NCBI GenBank assembly: GCA_024275415.1
Contig: JAJRZD010000033.1
Coordinates: 1-64,000, forward strand
Length of the DNA stretch: 64,000 bases
Origin: an archaeon
Lineage (GTDB): Archaea > Asgardarchaeota > Thorarchaeia > Thorarchaeales > Thorarchaeaceae
Reading direction: 5' to 3'
Positions 26,283-34,797 of the stretch are shown piece by piece. The position numbers and the translations under genes were made by a program. Every line of letters begins with the position of its first letter. Position 1 is the stretch's first letter. Below the pieces are notes generated by a model. It saw only the letters and a list, made by a program, of their open reading frames with translations, had not been told where the DNA came from and searched no databases.

Positions 26283-27554
26283 ATGAAAAATGATTTGATT
26301 TCCAAATGGCTAATCATTGTGATTCTTCACACCCTTGTGATACCCCTTTCAGCTGGCATAGGTGTAGTGACAGCAACCAACTCAGAATATGCTCCTTCGC
26401 AATCCGGAAGTTGGCTTGTGGGATGGGACTATCGGATATCACATACGATAAATGGTACAATAGGTGCTGGTTTCAACTATCAGATAGAGATCGATGTTCG
26501 ATACGGAAGCGGGACGAGTTCAGGAAATATCGTTTATCTTGGTTTGCATAGCAACACTGACTTCTCAGACATCCGTTTTACTGATGACGATGGGATAACC
26601 CTCCTTGACTACTGGCTTGAGGCGTACGAGCCAGGCGTTTCTGCTGTTTTTTGGGTAGAGGTGTCCGACTCGCTGGATACCACAAGCACCATCTTCATCT
26701 ACTATGGGAATCCAAGTGCGATGTCAATGAGCAATGGTGATGCCACCTTCATCTTTTTTGATGACTTTGAAGATGGCACTCTAAACAAATGGACCACTGT
26801 TGATTCCATGTGGGGAATCAGCAATACGATTTCTGCAAATGGAAGATATTCGGCTTGGGCTGACACATTTACGTCAATAGACAATCGTGAGCTATCCAAG
26901 GAAGTATCAATCTCTCAAAACGTGATGATACACGTTTGGATACGAACGCAAGGGGATCCTAATTGGCCAATCCATCCTGCAAACGATAGGGGCTATTCCA
27001 TCTATACGATATCATTGATGGAGGATTCTGATATCAAGTACTACGATGGTTCTCTTTATCACACCTGGCCCCAAAACTCGAAGTATATGGTTGATACTTG
27101 GCAAAGATTCGAAGTCGGATATGACTTTGATGCTGATGTTATGCTTGCTTGGAAAGATCGAATGGCATTACATGGCACTGATTCCATTGACCTGCTTGAT
27201 GATACGGGCACTACGGGCGACGGACTCAGCAAAATCAGTAGCATCTGTAGCAGATTTGAAGGCAGGGATCTGTGGTTGGATGACTATTATGTCCGAAAAT
27301 GGGTTCAAAATGAACCCACCCACGGTGTTTGGGGTTCCGTAGAAAGCAATGCGGAATCCACTCAGACCACGCAATCACCTTCTTGGTTTGTGATGGCACC
27401 CTTCATGTATTTAGCAGTGGGTGCCGGATTGGGGGTTGTTGCAATAGTGGTTATTGTTTTAATAGTAGTCATAAGGAACCAGGCTCCACCAGATTATGTT
27501 CCGTATCAAGTACTCGATGACAAAAAGCCAGTCCGAGAGGGGCATAACTACTGA
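26283..27554 (+). CDS. Secreted, membrane-anchored DUF2341 protein
   Basis: This is a surface protein: an N-terminal signal segment (about residues 8-30), then a DUF2341-like domain (WDYRISHTINGT, DIRFTDDDGITLLDYWLE, STIFIYYGNPSAMS), then a lectin/concanavalin-like region with FFDDFEDGTLNKW. One C-terminal helix (about 370-398) precedes a short cytoplasmic tail. Domains of this kind are common in archaeal extracellular and carbohydrate-binding proteins. ATG at 26283 has GAGG seven bases upstream; TTG at 26277 is less likely. Its neighbours make surface sugars. Confidence 0.8.
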   Translation: MKNDLISKWLIIVILHTLVIPLSAGIGVVTATNSEYAPSQSGSWLVGWDYRISHTINGTIGAGFNYQIEIDVRYGSGTSSGNIVYLGLHSNTDFSDIRFTDDDGITLLDYWLEAYEPGVSAVFWVEVSDSLDTTSTIFIYYGNPSAMSMSNGDATFIFFDDFEDGTLNKWTTVDSMWGISNTISANGRYSAWADTFTSIDNRELSKEVSISQNVMIHVWIRTQGDPNWPIHPANDRGYSIYTISLMEDSDIKYYDGSLYHTWPQNSKYMVDTWQRFEVGYDFDADVMLAWKDRMALHGTDSIDLLDDTGTTGDGLSKISSICSRFEGRDLWLDDYYVRKWVQNEPTHGVWGSVESNAESTQTTQSPSWFVMAPFMYLAVGAGLGVVAIVVIVLIVVIRNQAPPDYVPYQVLDDKKPVREGHNY

Positions 27555-27560
27555 AACTTC

Positions 27561-27588
27561 AAAAAAGCGTCCGACCGATACAGTCGGA
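27561..27588 (-). terminator. Hairpin followed by T-run on the minus strand
   Basis: TCCGAC (27570-27575) and GTCGGA (27583-27588) form a six-base stem with a seven-base loop. On the minus strand it is followed within three bases by six T (27566-27561). It lies downstream of the leftward HdrD-like gene and between convergent genes. Confidence 0.4.
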
Positions 27589-27721
27589 AAGAAAACCTGT
27601 CTGGTAGACACTTGCTCAAAACGTTGAGGGAATCTTGATTTGAACGCTATCTGTGACGATAGGGTCTATCGTTGCGTATTTTGCCGGGCAATCCGAAAGA
27701 CATCTTCCTAGTTATAGCATT

Positions 27722-29293
27722 TCAAATCAAGCCCGCCTTCTGTGCAAATCTCCGGTATCCTTTCATGAGCAGCTTGACGATGTTCCGTCTGAGGTTGAAC
27801 TTTATCCATTCCTCATCAGTTGGCTCCTTGAAGAACAATCCGAACTGCGCTGCATACTCGTCCTCTGACTTCTGAGATATCAACCTCTCCACAGCCTTGG
27901 GAGAAAACGTCAACTCTACATCAGGATTTTCTCCACGGATCGGGTTCACCTCTATTCTGCCTTTTCCCAAGACCAGAACATGGAACCTGTCATCCCCGAT
28001 GATATAATCAATCAGTGCATCTCTCTTCAGGCCATCGAAGATAAGTGGATGATCCACCAGATACCTCATGAATCTCTCTTTCAATGGATTTTTTTCTTCT
28101 TGTCTTGGTTTCTTTGACTCTTTAATGAAAGGCAAAAGGAACGATGGTAGGTCTTGAACGGTAAGACCTGTTTCCACAAGAGGTAGTCCATCTCCAAGAC
28201 CCTTGTGACAGAACGGACATGCAGTGAGGAGAACCTCGGCCCCTGTTTCTGTTGCCTCTGTAATTCGGTCTGCTGAAATCTGGTTGGCGAGGTCACCAAA
28301 CGTGCCCTTCAATCCGCCTCCGCTTCCGCAGCAGTGGGCATACCGTCTGTTCGTCATCATTTCCACAAGCTCGACATTGCCTACAGCTTGGATGACTCTT
28401 CTGGGTGCTTCGTAGACCTCAGCGTGCCTGCCTAGATGACAAGGGTCATGATATGTTACCACCAGTCGTTTTGGCGATTCGAAAGACACTTTCCCGTCAC
28501 GAACCAGATTGTCTAAGAACTCTGTGACATGGAGGAGCTTGAAAGGCAGTTCGATGTTCTGCTCAGCAGTATCTATCTTCATCGTCCTGAAGCATCCCGC
28601 ACACGCAGTGATGACTGCTCTGGCACCTGTCTTCTTTATCGCATCGATATTGTCGTTCGTAATCCCAACAAATGCATCAGTGTGTCCTAGTCGCAAGAGA
28701 ACAGACCCACAACATTTCTCCTCTGGGAGGATGGTATAGTCGATTCCAATCTTATCAAGGAGTGCCACAGTGTCTTGTGCGATCTGCTTCTCGCGATACG
28801 AACTGGTACACCCAACGAAGTACACATATTCGGCGGTTTCAGGCCACACTCTATCGTCAAAGAGATCTTTCCTCATTGATGCCGGTTCATTGTACGGGTT
28901 GTTCTCCGTCTTGATGGAACTCTCGATGGCATTGTGCTTTTCTAACGAATGCCCACTTTCGAAGAGGTCTCTCCGCAACGCCTCTATCATATCAGGCAAT
29001 CGTATCCCGTCTGCTGTTGCAGTGCAAGTTTCCTGACAGTTCTTGCAAGTCGTACAACTATACGCCCAATCAATGACACTATCGTCAATATCTAGCTCGC
29101 CTTGCAACAAGTCGTTCATTACCATGACCCTCCCACGGGAGGCATAGGTCTCGAACCCTAGAACATTCTTGACTGCACAAGGATGAAAGACATCCCGATT
29201 TGATGCCACGATTTTGTCAGCTAAGGAGCAGTCACCACAACGGGCGCATAGCCATAGATCATCGCTGAATCTTGAAAGATGCCTGAATTCCAT
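27722..29293 (-). CDS. HdrD/GlpC-like iron-sulfur oxidoreductase with SCP2-like tail
   Basis: The N-terminus holds two cysteine clusters (CARCGDCS and CTTCKNCQETC, about residues 17-90) for [4Fe-4S] centres. Two CCG domains follow (EEKCCGSVLLRLG at about 200 and AHCCGSGGGLKG at about 335), as in HdrD, GlpC and LutA subunits. The last 120 residues (for example DVELTFSPKAVERLISQ) look like an SCP2-type domain, an unusual addition. It starts on the base after the FAD-oxidase stop, so the two form one enzyme, probably oxidising a hydroxy acid and passing electrons to a carrier. Confidence 0.83.
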   Translation of the reverse strand: MEFRHLSRFSDDLWLCARCGDCSLADKIVASNRDVFHPCAVKNVLGFETYASRGRVMVMNDLLQGELDIDDSVIDWAYSCTTCKNCQETCTATADGIRLPDMIEALRRDLFESGHSLEKHNAIESSIKTENNPYNEPASMRKDLFDDRVWPETAEYVYFVGCTSSYREKQIAQDTVALLDKIGIDYTILPEEKCCGSVLLRLGHTDAFVGITNDNIDAIKKTGARAVITACAGCFRTMKIDTAEQNIELPFKLLHVTEFLDNLVRDGKVSFESPKRLVVTYHDPCHLGRHAEVYEAPRRVIQAVGNVELVEMMTNRRYAHCCGSGGGLKGTFGDLANQISADRITEATETGAEVLLTACPFCHKGLGDGLPLVETGLTVQDLPSFLLPFIKESKKPRQEEKNPLKERFMRYLVDHPLIFDGLKRDALIDYIIGDDRFHVLVLGKGRIEVNPIRGENPDVELTFSPKAVERLISQKSEDEYAAQFGLFFKEPTDEEWIKFNLRRNIVKLLMKGYRRFAQKAGLI

Positions 29294-30724
29294 CTATTCT
29301 ACCCCCTTAAACACACCTGGTGCAAAGATGTTGTCCGGATCCAATGCGTTCTTTATCTTCCTGTAGGTTTCAAGGAAGACCTTGTTGGTTCTCTCCAATA
29401 CGCGGTTCTCCCAGAGTAGTCCACTCCAATAAGGACAGCCGCCAGTTTCAAGAATGGCGTCGAGAAGCTCGTTCCACGCTGTCATGGCAAGATCCATCTT
29501 GTCCGGTGTTGGGGCAAATATCGTTATCCACCCTGTGGCATATGTCCGTTCGGCACCAAGGCAGCTTGCAATCCACTTTATCCCATTTTTGAGGAGCTTG
29601 TGCTTGTCGAAGATGCTCCACGCTTTTTCCATCACATCGGGTATCCTCGAGATTGGCCGCAGGTGACATGTGTTCAGCCAGAATCCATTGTTGTACAGCG
29701 GCTGCACGAGGTTGAACAGCTCGCCCCAGTGCATCTGTGACGCAAAATTGCCTAGGTCTTTGCCTCCATGCTCAAGGGCAATCTCTCTTATGATCTCCAT
29801 CTTACGGGATGCCAATTCTTCGTCAATCTCTTGGACAATCGACGCGAACATAGCATTGATCTCAGGATGATTGTCAAGAAAACCTGGGAAGAACGTGTCA
29901 GTCGATTGTCTGTCGGCGAGGAGATTGAGCTCCTCTGTCAGTCCCCTTTTCTGCACCTCGTAAAATGCCTTTGTCGCATCCTCAAGTGTCCTGAAGCCGA
30001 AGTCCCCATAAGTGATGTGTTCCGCTTTCGGGTATATCTTGAGGGTAACCTTCGTCTTTATCCCCAGCGTGCCATGATCCCCGAGGAACACACCTGTGAG
30101 GTCGTTGTACGTGGAGTATCTCCCGAAGAGTTGCGCTGATGTGTTCCATCCCGTACCTGTCCTTATGACATCACCATTCGCCAAGACGACCTCAAGTGAA
30201 ACCGTGCCTTCGGTAGAGGGCCCGAATTTTGATGCCGCGTAGCCGATGCTGTTGATGCTGGTCGAGCCTCCTACAGTCCCAACATTCCCTCCGTACGGCC
30301 CTCTGAAACCTATCTTGTAGCCTTTCTCGTCTAACCTGTGGATTAGCTCTGCCCATCTCAATCCTGCTTCCACAGTTACGGTCATCGCATCTTCATCAAG
30401 TTCCACGACCTTGTCCATCTTCACCATATCGAGCATGACTGCACCCCTCTGCCTTGGCAAGCATGCCCCGCAGATGCCGTTTCGCCCCCCTGCTGCAATG
30501 ATTGGGGTTTTTGAGTTGCCGCACAACTTGACGATTGCTTGGACTTCCTCGACTGTTTCTGGCATCACAACGATACCCGGACGCTCGGCCGTAAGATGGC
30601 TTGCATCCATCCTGTACGAGGAGATTATGACCTTGTCATCACTGACTCGTTCTTTGCCTACAATCGCTACAATGTCGTCGTAGAGGGGATGCATCCCAGA
30701 GAAGGGTATAATGGTCATCTTCAT
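29294..30724 (-). CDS. FAD-linked hydroxy-acid dehydrogenase (GlcD/LDH type)
   Basis: This is an FAD-binding type 4 oxidase: the PCMH FAD domain (PGIVVMPETVEEVQAIVKLC, GGRNGICGACLP, GPYGGNVGTVGGSTS, FLGDHGTLGI) and a C-terminal FAD-linked oxidase domain ending DPDNIFAPGVFKG. It resembles D-lactate, glycolate or alkylglycerone-phosphate-type enzymes. The open frame extends far upstream, but that part overlaps the divergent Alg14-like gene and lacks protein character. ATG at 30724 is therefore chosen. It is coupled to the iron-sulfur subunit downstream. Confidence 0.85.
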   Translation of the reverse strand: MKMTIIPFSGMHPLYDDIVAIVGKERVSDDKVIISSYRMDASHLTAERPGIVVMPETVEEVQAIVKLCGNSKTPIIAAGGRNGICGACLPRQRGAVMLDMVKMDKVVELDEDAMTVTVEAGLRWAELIHRLDEKGYKIGFRGPYGGNVGTVGGSTSINSIGYAASKFGPSTEGTVSLEVVLANGDVIRTGTGWNTSAQLFGRYSTYNDLTGVFLGDHGTLGIKTKVTLKIYPKAEHITYGDFGFRTLEDATKAFYEVQKRGLTEELNLLADRQSTDTFFPGFLDNHPEINAMFASIVQEIDEELASRKMEIIREIALEHGGKDLGNFASQMHWGELFNLVQPLYNNGFWLNTCHLRPISRIPDVMEKAWSIFDKHKLLKNGIKWIASCLGAERTYATGWITIFAPTPDKMDLAMTAWNELLDAILETGGCPYWSGLLWENRVLERTNKVFLETYRKIKNALDPDNIFAPGVFKGVE

Positions 30725-30806
30725 CACACGACTGATTCTGGAACGTTCTCCCCTATAAGTAGGTAACTCTATATGTGGCATCCCTCGACTTTGCTTCCGA
30801 GCGAAG

Positions 30807-31289
30807 GTGACACGAATCGGGGTTGTTCTTGGCAGAGGCGGCCATACGGCACAGACATTCTCACTCGTTGACCTACTCGGTCGGAAATTCGAGTATCTGT
30901 ACTTTATCGGTCTTTTCGACAAGCTTACGCCCAAGAAGATCAGGATTCCCGGCAAGAAGCTGCTGATGATCACACCTCGTTTGCTGCCACAGGACTCAAA
31001 GGTCATGTCAGTCTTGCGTACTCTGTTCTCATTCATTCTTTCACTGACATATTTGCTCGTGTATAGACCTACTGTCATCGTTTCTTGTGGGACTGGGTTG
31101 ACTGTCCCAATATTCTTCGTTGCCCGGTTCTTGGGAATCCGTACGGTATTCATAGAGAGCATGTCACGTGTGGAAAGCCTGTCTCAGACTGGCAGGATCC
31201 TTTTGGGCAAGACCTCACTCTTCTTTGTCCAGTGGAAAGACCTCGCTGCACAGGTTCCTGGTGTGCTATACGGAGGACAGCTATTATGA
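30807..31289 (+). CDS. Alg14-like subunit of UDP-GlcNAc transferase
   Basis: This is the membrane-anchored acceptor half of an Alg13/Alg14-type glycosyltransferase. The start GVVLGRGGHTAQTFSLV holds the family's G-GGH motif, one hydrophobic helix follows (about residues 70-90), then IVSCGTGLTVPIFFVARFLG and FIESMSRVESLSQTGRILL. In eukaryotes it adds the second GlcNAc to dolichol-PP-GlcNAc; in bacteria, relatives such as PssD act in exopolysaccharide assembly. A GTG start is used. The stop overlaps the Alg13-like start as ATGA. Confidence 0.87.
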   Translation: MTRIGVVLGRGGHTAQTFSLVDLLGRKFEYLYFIGLFDKLTPKKIRIPGKKLLMITPRLLPQDSKVMSVLRTLFSFILSLTYLLVYRPTVIVSCGTGLTVPIFFVARFLGIRTVFIESMSRVESLSQTGRILLGKTSLFFVQWKDLAAQVPGVLYGGQLL

Positions 31290-31738
31290 TCTTTTTGACA
31301 GTCGGGACAGCGTCCTACGACCCCCTCATCCAGAAGGTGGATCAACTTGTCGCAGAAGGCGAAATCACAGATACGGTGATAGCTCAGATTGGACGAGGAA
31401 CGTATATCCCCACGCACTTCAAGTATTTCAGATTCATGAGGAACCTGTCTAAGGCATACTCTCTTGCGGATGTGATAGTGAGTACTGGCGGAGCAGGAAC
31501 TACGATGGAGTGTGTGACTCAAGGTTTGCGTCTTGTGGTCGTTGAGAATACATCGTTGGCCGAGGGACACCAGGCTCAGCTCATCGGCGAGATGGCACGT
31601 CGTGGGCATCTCATCTGGTGTAAGGATCTCGATACTATCCATATTTCTATCACACAAGCGCTGCGTCAGGAGTTCAAGCCCTTCGTATCTGACCCCCCTA
31701 TCATTCACAAGCATATCCTGAAGCTGTTGTCAGAATAA
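31286..31738 (+). CDS. Alg13-like catalytic subunit (GT28 C-terminal domain)
   Basis: A 150-residue GT28 C-terminal domain starts MIFLTVGTASYDPLIQKVD and contains ADVIVSTGGAGTTMECVTQG, LVVVENTSLAEGHQAQLIGE, the UDP-sugar-binding features of Alg13 and PssE. It lacks its own membrane anchor and needs Alg14, whose gene overlaps it by four bases. Together they should transfer GlcNAc or a related sugar to a lipid-linked acceptor on the cytoplasmic side. The ATG inside the overlapping ATGA is a secure start. Confidence 0.87.
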   Translation: MIFLTVGTASYDPLIQKVDQLVAEGEITDTVIAQIGRGTYIPTHFKYFRFMRNLSKAYSLADVIVSTGGAGTTMECVTQGLRLVVVENTSLAEGHQAQLIGEMARRGHLIWCKDLDTIHISITQALRQEFKPFVSDPPIIHKHILKLLSE

Positions 31739-31969
31739 GAGCCATACACACTAACTGTTTGGCGCCAAATCTGACACATGCAGACCGCGATTCTGACGGC
31801 TCCGATTCAATTTGATACCCCCGTATGTATGCAGGTAATATCTGGATGGATATGCTGCTAATGTCTGGATTTGATGTGCTCTTTATATTGGGATTTTACC
31901 TAGTTTCCAATGGAAGTTAAGGTTAGTGATACTCGAAAACTAGCCTGAGAACCACCGAGGTGTACCCAC

Positions 31970-32695
31970 ATGAGCAAGAAAGTAAATCTCATCCGCACTC
32001 GCGGGTTAGGGTTATCGATACGGCTTTTCAGATATGAGAAGCTTGACATGACCGCAACCACCCTGACGAAGACTCTCAAGAAGCACACGTATGCTCCAAA
32101 GAACAAGAAAGATATCACGAGTGGCTTTGTGAAAGTCAAGACCTCTGGAACAAATGTCATCACAGAGTTCATGTCAGGTTTCAAGGTACCCGTATTCTCA
32201 TACAATGAATCAGGGGATAGGGTTGCTGCACATTATGTCAGTGTCGATAAAGCAACAGTGATCATCAAGACCGACAGTTCCACCATCGAGGTCAGAGGGT
32301 CGGAACGACTTGCCAGAAAGTTCGTAGGCCTGTTCGAGGAAGCGACCGGGGCAAAGGTCAATATCCTCAACCTCAATGGCGGGATCAAGCAGCTGTATGA
32401 GAGTGCTACGGACATCACAGCAGTCCTCCTGACAGATGTGGAGAAGGGGCCACTCCATCAGGTCGAGTTCCGCGGAGATGGCATTCAGACCGAACCTGAA
32501 GTCGGGATGTATGAGCGACGCTATAAGGGATCCATCACCCGATTCCGAGGAACCTTCTCGTATCCCTTTTCGAAAGCACTGTATCCCACCGTTATCAATG
32601 GGATGAAAGGCTCGTTGTTGATATACGGGTCTGGGGATGGCATTCCTGAAAAGGATGTAGAATGGATAGTCGGAATGATGGAAAGTGCTGCATAG
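31970..32695 (+). CDS. Uncharacterised protein
   Basis: I do not recognise this 241-residue soluble protein. It opens with a short basic part (LIRTRGLGLSIRLFRYEK), then a mixed alpha/beta region of about 200 residues with no cysteine or histidine cluster and no nucleotide-binding loop. The gene stands alone with 231 bases upstream that include a TATA-like CTTTATATTG near 31880. A GC-rich hairpin follows it. Conservation cannot be judged here. Confidence 0.6.
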   Translation: MSKKVNLIRTRGLGLSIRLFRYEKLDMTATTLTKTLKKHTYAPKNKKDITSGFVKVKTSGTNVITEFMSGFKVPVFSYNESGDRVAAHYVSVDKATVIIKTDSSTIEVRGSERLARKFVGLFEEATGAKVNILNLNGGIKQLYESATDITAVLLTDVEKGPLHQVEFRGDGIQTEPEVGMYERRYKGSITRFRGTFSYPFSKALYPTVINGMKGSLLIYGSGDGIPEKDVEWIVGMMESAA

Positions 32696-32714
32696 CCATC
32701 AATAACCTCTGGAT

Positions 32715-32745
32715 GGGCCCTCGGTGGCCCTCCATTCTTTCTTTT
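32715..32745 (+). terminator. GC-rich hairpin with T-rich tail
   Basis: GGGCC (32715-32719) pairs with GGCCC (32726-32730) around a six-base loop, and GG/CC pairs extend it imperfectly. A T-rich run follows (about 32734-32746). It sits 20 bases after the stop of the rightward gene and before a convergent gene. Confidence 0.45.
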
Positions 32746-32753
32746 GTCACACT

Positions 32754-33059
32754 CTACTCTGAGCCCAGCCACTCAGTGGCATCCCGTTTCTTGCCGATGA
32801 CAGTCTTTGTGTTGTCGATATACCACCTTGTCTTGTCCCTGAATCGCGGCCAGAAATCGAAGAACAGCTGAGGGTTTTCAGTTTCAAGGAGCAGGTACCC
32901 GTTCCATTCGGTTCCCCATGCATAACGATAGTCACCTATGATCTTCAGATCCTCCGGCCAATCCTTGGCAGAGAACTCGGTCCAGAACACTTTGGCTTTC
33001 CCTGCTTCTTCAGGGGTCATCTTCATGAACCTGTAGAACACTACGAACGAATAAATCAA
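32754..33059 (-). CDS. Small DUF3303-like protein
   Basis: This is a 101-residue protein with a ferredoxin-like rhythm: strand (MIYSFVVFYRF), helix (TPEEAGKAKVFWTEF), strand (KIIGDYRYAWGTEW), strand (YLLLETENPQLFFDFW), helix. This resembles small DUF3303-type domains whose role is unknown. It lies between two unrelated genes and has its own short upstream region. No catalytic motif can be pointed to; the assignment is tentative. Confidence 0.55.
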   Translation of the reverse strand: MIYSFVVFYRFMKMTPEEAGKAKVFWTEFSAKDWPEDLKIIGDYRYAWGTEWNGYLLLETENPQLFFDFWPRFRDKTRWYIDNTKTVIGKKRDATEWLGSE

Positions 33060-33132
33060 TAATACTGTCCTCCCTTCCCTATGAGATTACGGTGCATTAA
33101 AAAGATTGACCCCTGCTTCTTGTGAGGATAGA

Positions 33133-33864
33133 ATGAATGCTCACGAGCCCGAGATTGTGCGCAGGGAGTTCCGGCACGGCAAGGTCGCCTATAGATTCCA
33201 CTGGAACAAGAGCAATCACGAGAATATAGGGAACACGAGTGGAGATGCTGCAAGTCTTTGGGCACACCTGAACTCAATCGTGCAGGGCAAGATATCCGAA
33301 GAGCCCTTCACCAATCCTTTCTACCAGAAGGCATCGTCGTTGCGTTTCAAGAAGATGTCAAAAGTGGCAAAGGTCAGTTTTCGAAAGAAGCTTGAGCGAA
33401 GCGGTCTGCTACGAACAGATGAGGAGAGCGACCTTATACAGTTACTCCGCGCTCTCCGGCGTGCTCGGAGTGATGGGGCTCGTCGAGCAGACCACGGCAT
33501 CCTTGTTGAGTTCCTTTTCAAGGATCCCAAGTCGATAGCCATCGAGGTGCCAGTCTGGTCTAACGCATACAATCTTTCTGGACACATCGACCTAGTACGA
33601 ATAGTTGACGACACGGTGCATGTCTGTGACTACAAGCCAGGCCCCCTCGAATCAACTAGCAGACGGTTCTTTGACTCTATCCCACAGGTTTCTGCCTACG
33701 GTGAGATGCTGTCGCACCATCTTGCTTCCACGCTTCGTAGTGCCTTGGATGCGCCACTTCTTCCCAAGGTGCAATGCTGTATATTTGACTCTCATTCCTC
33801 TTGGTACTTCGGTGCCGAGATGTACGTTACACTCTTATCGACTGGGATGCTGAAAGAAATCTAG
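33133..33864 (+). CDS. PD-(D/E)XK nuclease superfamily protein (RecB/Cas4-like)
   Basis: The central region reads GHIDLVRIVDDTVHVCDYKP, with the catalytic aspartate in HIDLV and the D-x-K pair in CDYKP, followed by SIPQVSAYGEML, a QxxxY-like motif typical of RecB-family nucleases. The N-terminal 130 residues are helical and unassigned. There is no cysteine cluster, so it differs from Cas4 with its iron-sulfur site. It likely cuts or trims DNA. No CRISPR is nearby. Its stop shares CTAG with the convergent transglutaminase gene. Confidence 0.7.
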   Translation: MNAHEPEIVRREFRHGKVAYRFHWNKSNHENIGNTSGDAASLWAHLNSIVQGKISEEPFTNPFYQKASSLRFKKMSKVAKVSFRKKLERSGLLRTDEESDLIQLLRALRRARSDGARRADHGILVEFLFKDPKSIAIEVPVWSNAYNLSGHIDLVRIVDDTVHVCDYKPGPLESTSRRFFDSIPQVSAYGEMLSHHLASTLRSALDAPLLPKVQCCIFDSHSSWYFGAEMYVTLLSTGMLKEI

Positions 33865-34697
33865 GATCTGCCATTCACAAGCACCCTCATCCTGACCTGT
33901 TCCTCGATGAGTGGTCCATTGCCTCCTGTCCTACTCATCATGACCTGTATCGTGGGTCTCTCGGAAACCAAACCTTCTCTGATTCGTGAAAAGTAGTTCT
34001 CGCTGAGAGTCCCGAACCTGTTCAGTGCAGGATCAACAGGAATCCAGCCCTTGTCTTCAAGATACACCTCCGCCCATGCATGAGGCTCGGGTTCTGGACC
34101 ATCTCTCAAGAAGTGTCCGACGACACGGCGTGAGGGAATCTTGACCGCCCTGCATAGTGCGATGAACAGGTCTGCATGCTCGTCACAGTCGCCTTCCTTC
34201 CCACTGGCTGCCGTTGCAGCTCCCAGCCGCACATCCAGATGTGTCTTCAGCTTGACACGCTCTCGAACGACACGGAGGGCTAGTCTTGCATACGACTCGT
34301 CGTTCGAGCTGTTCTCAGCAATCCGCTCGGTCAGCTCCTGCACGATGGGATTGTCGATCTCCCAATATCTCTCAAGCTTGCAATATGTGCCCCTGAGCAT
34401 GTTCAATTCGTTCTTTGGGACAGGTGCAGGCTGAAGCAACCAATCCCTCGAAATGGTATCTATTCGCATTATCACTGTAGGTGAGAAGCTCTCTCCTGGA
34501 TTGAGTTCTGGGATCTTGACCATTGCGACCATGTTGCTTTCTGCCTTTTCCAGTACACGGGCTGGAGGGAATACATCCAGTGTTTCAAGGAATTGGTTGT
34601 CCATGTCGGTGAGCAGATGCCACAGCATCCTTCCATCCTTCATCTTCACATCCCCGCGATTCTGGACATTCGCTTGCATCTCTACCAGTAGTCTCAC
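33861..34697 (-). CDS. Transglutaminase-like cysteine protease/peptidase
   Basis: This is a transglutaminase-superfamily domain with an intact triad: Cys in KEGDCDEHADLFIALCRA, His in PEPHAWAEVYLEDKGW, Asp in IPVDPALNRFG. The N-terminal 110 residues are a beta-rich region. Archaeal members usually act as cysteine proteases rather than cross-linkers. There is no signal peptide, so it is probably cytoplasmic. A GTG start at 34697 with a purine-rich upstream stretch is used. It is divergent from the coiled-coil gene. Confidence 0.82.
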   Translation of the reverse strand: MRLLVEMQANVQNRGDVKMKDGRMLWHLLTDMDNQFLETLDVFPPARVLEKAESNMVAMVKIPELNPGESFSPTVIMRIDTISRDWLLQPAPVPKNELNMLRGTYCKLERYWEIDNPIVQELTERIAENSSNDESYARLALRVVRERVKLKTHLDVRLGAATAASGKEGDCDEHADLFIALCRAVKIPSRRVVGHFLRDGPEPEPHAWAEVYLEDKGWIPVDPALNRFGTLSENYFSRIREGLVSERPTIQVMMSRTGGNGPLIEEQVRMRVLVNGRS

Positions 34698-34797
34698 TTC
34701 TCAGTCTCCATATGCTAAGACTCAGCCCGAAGCTGGTCTGAATAGATTTATGTGTTATTCTGTGATGATTCTTAGCCATGGATAGTGTGGTGCTCGC

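Noticed and set aside
30725..31162. 146-codon N-terminal extension of the FAD oxidase frame
   Set aside because: It overlaps the clear Alg14-like gene on the other strand, is Arg/Ser/Pro-rich, and lies before the normal family start.
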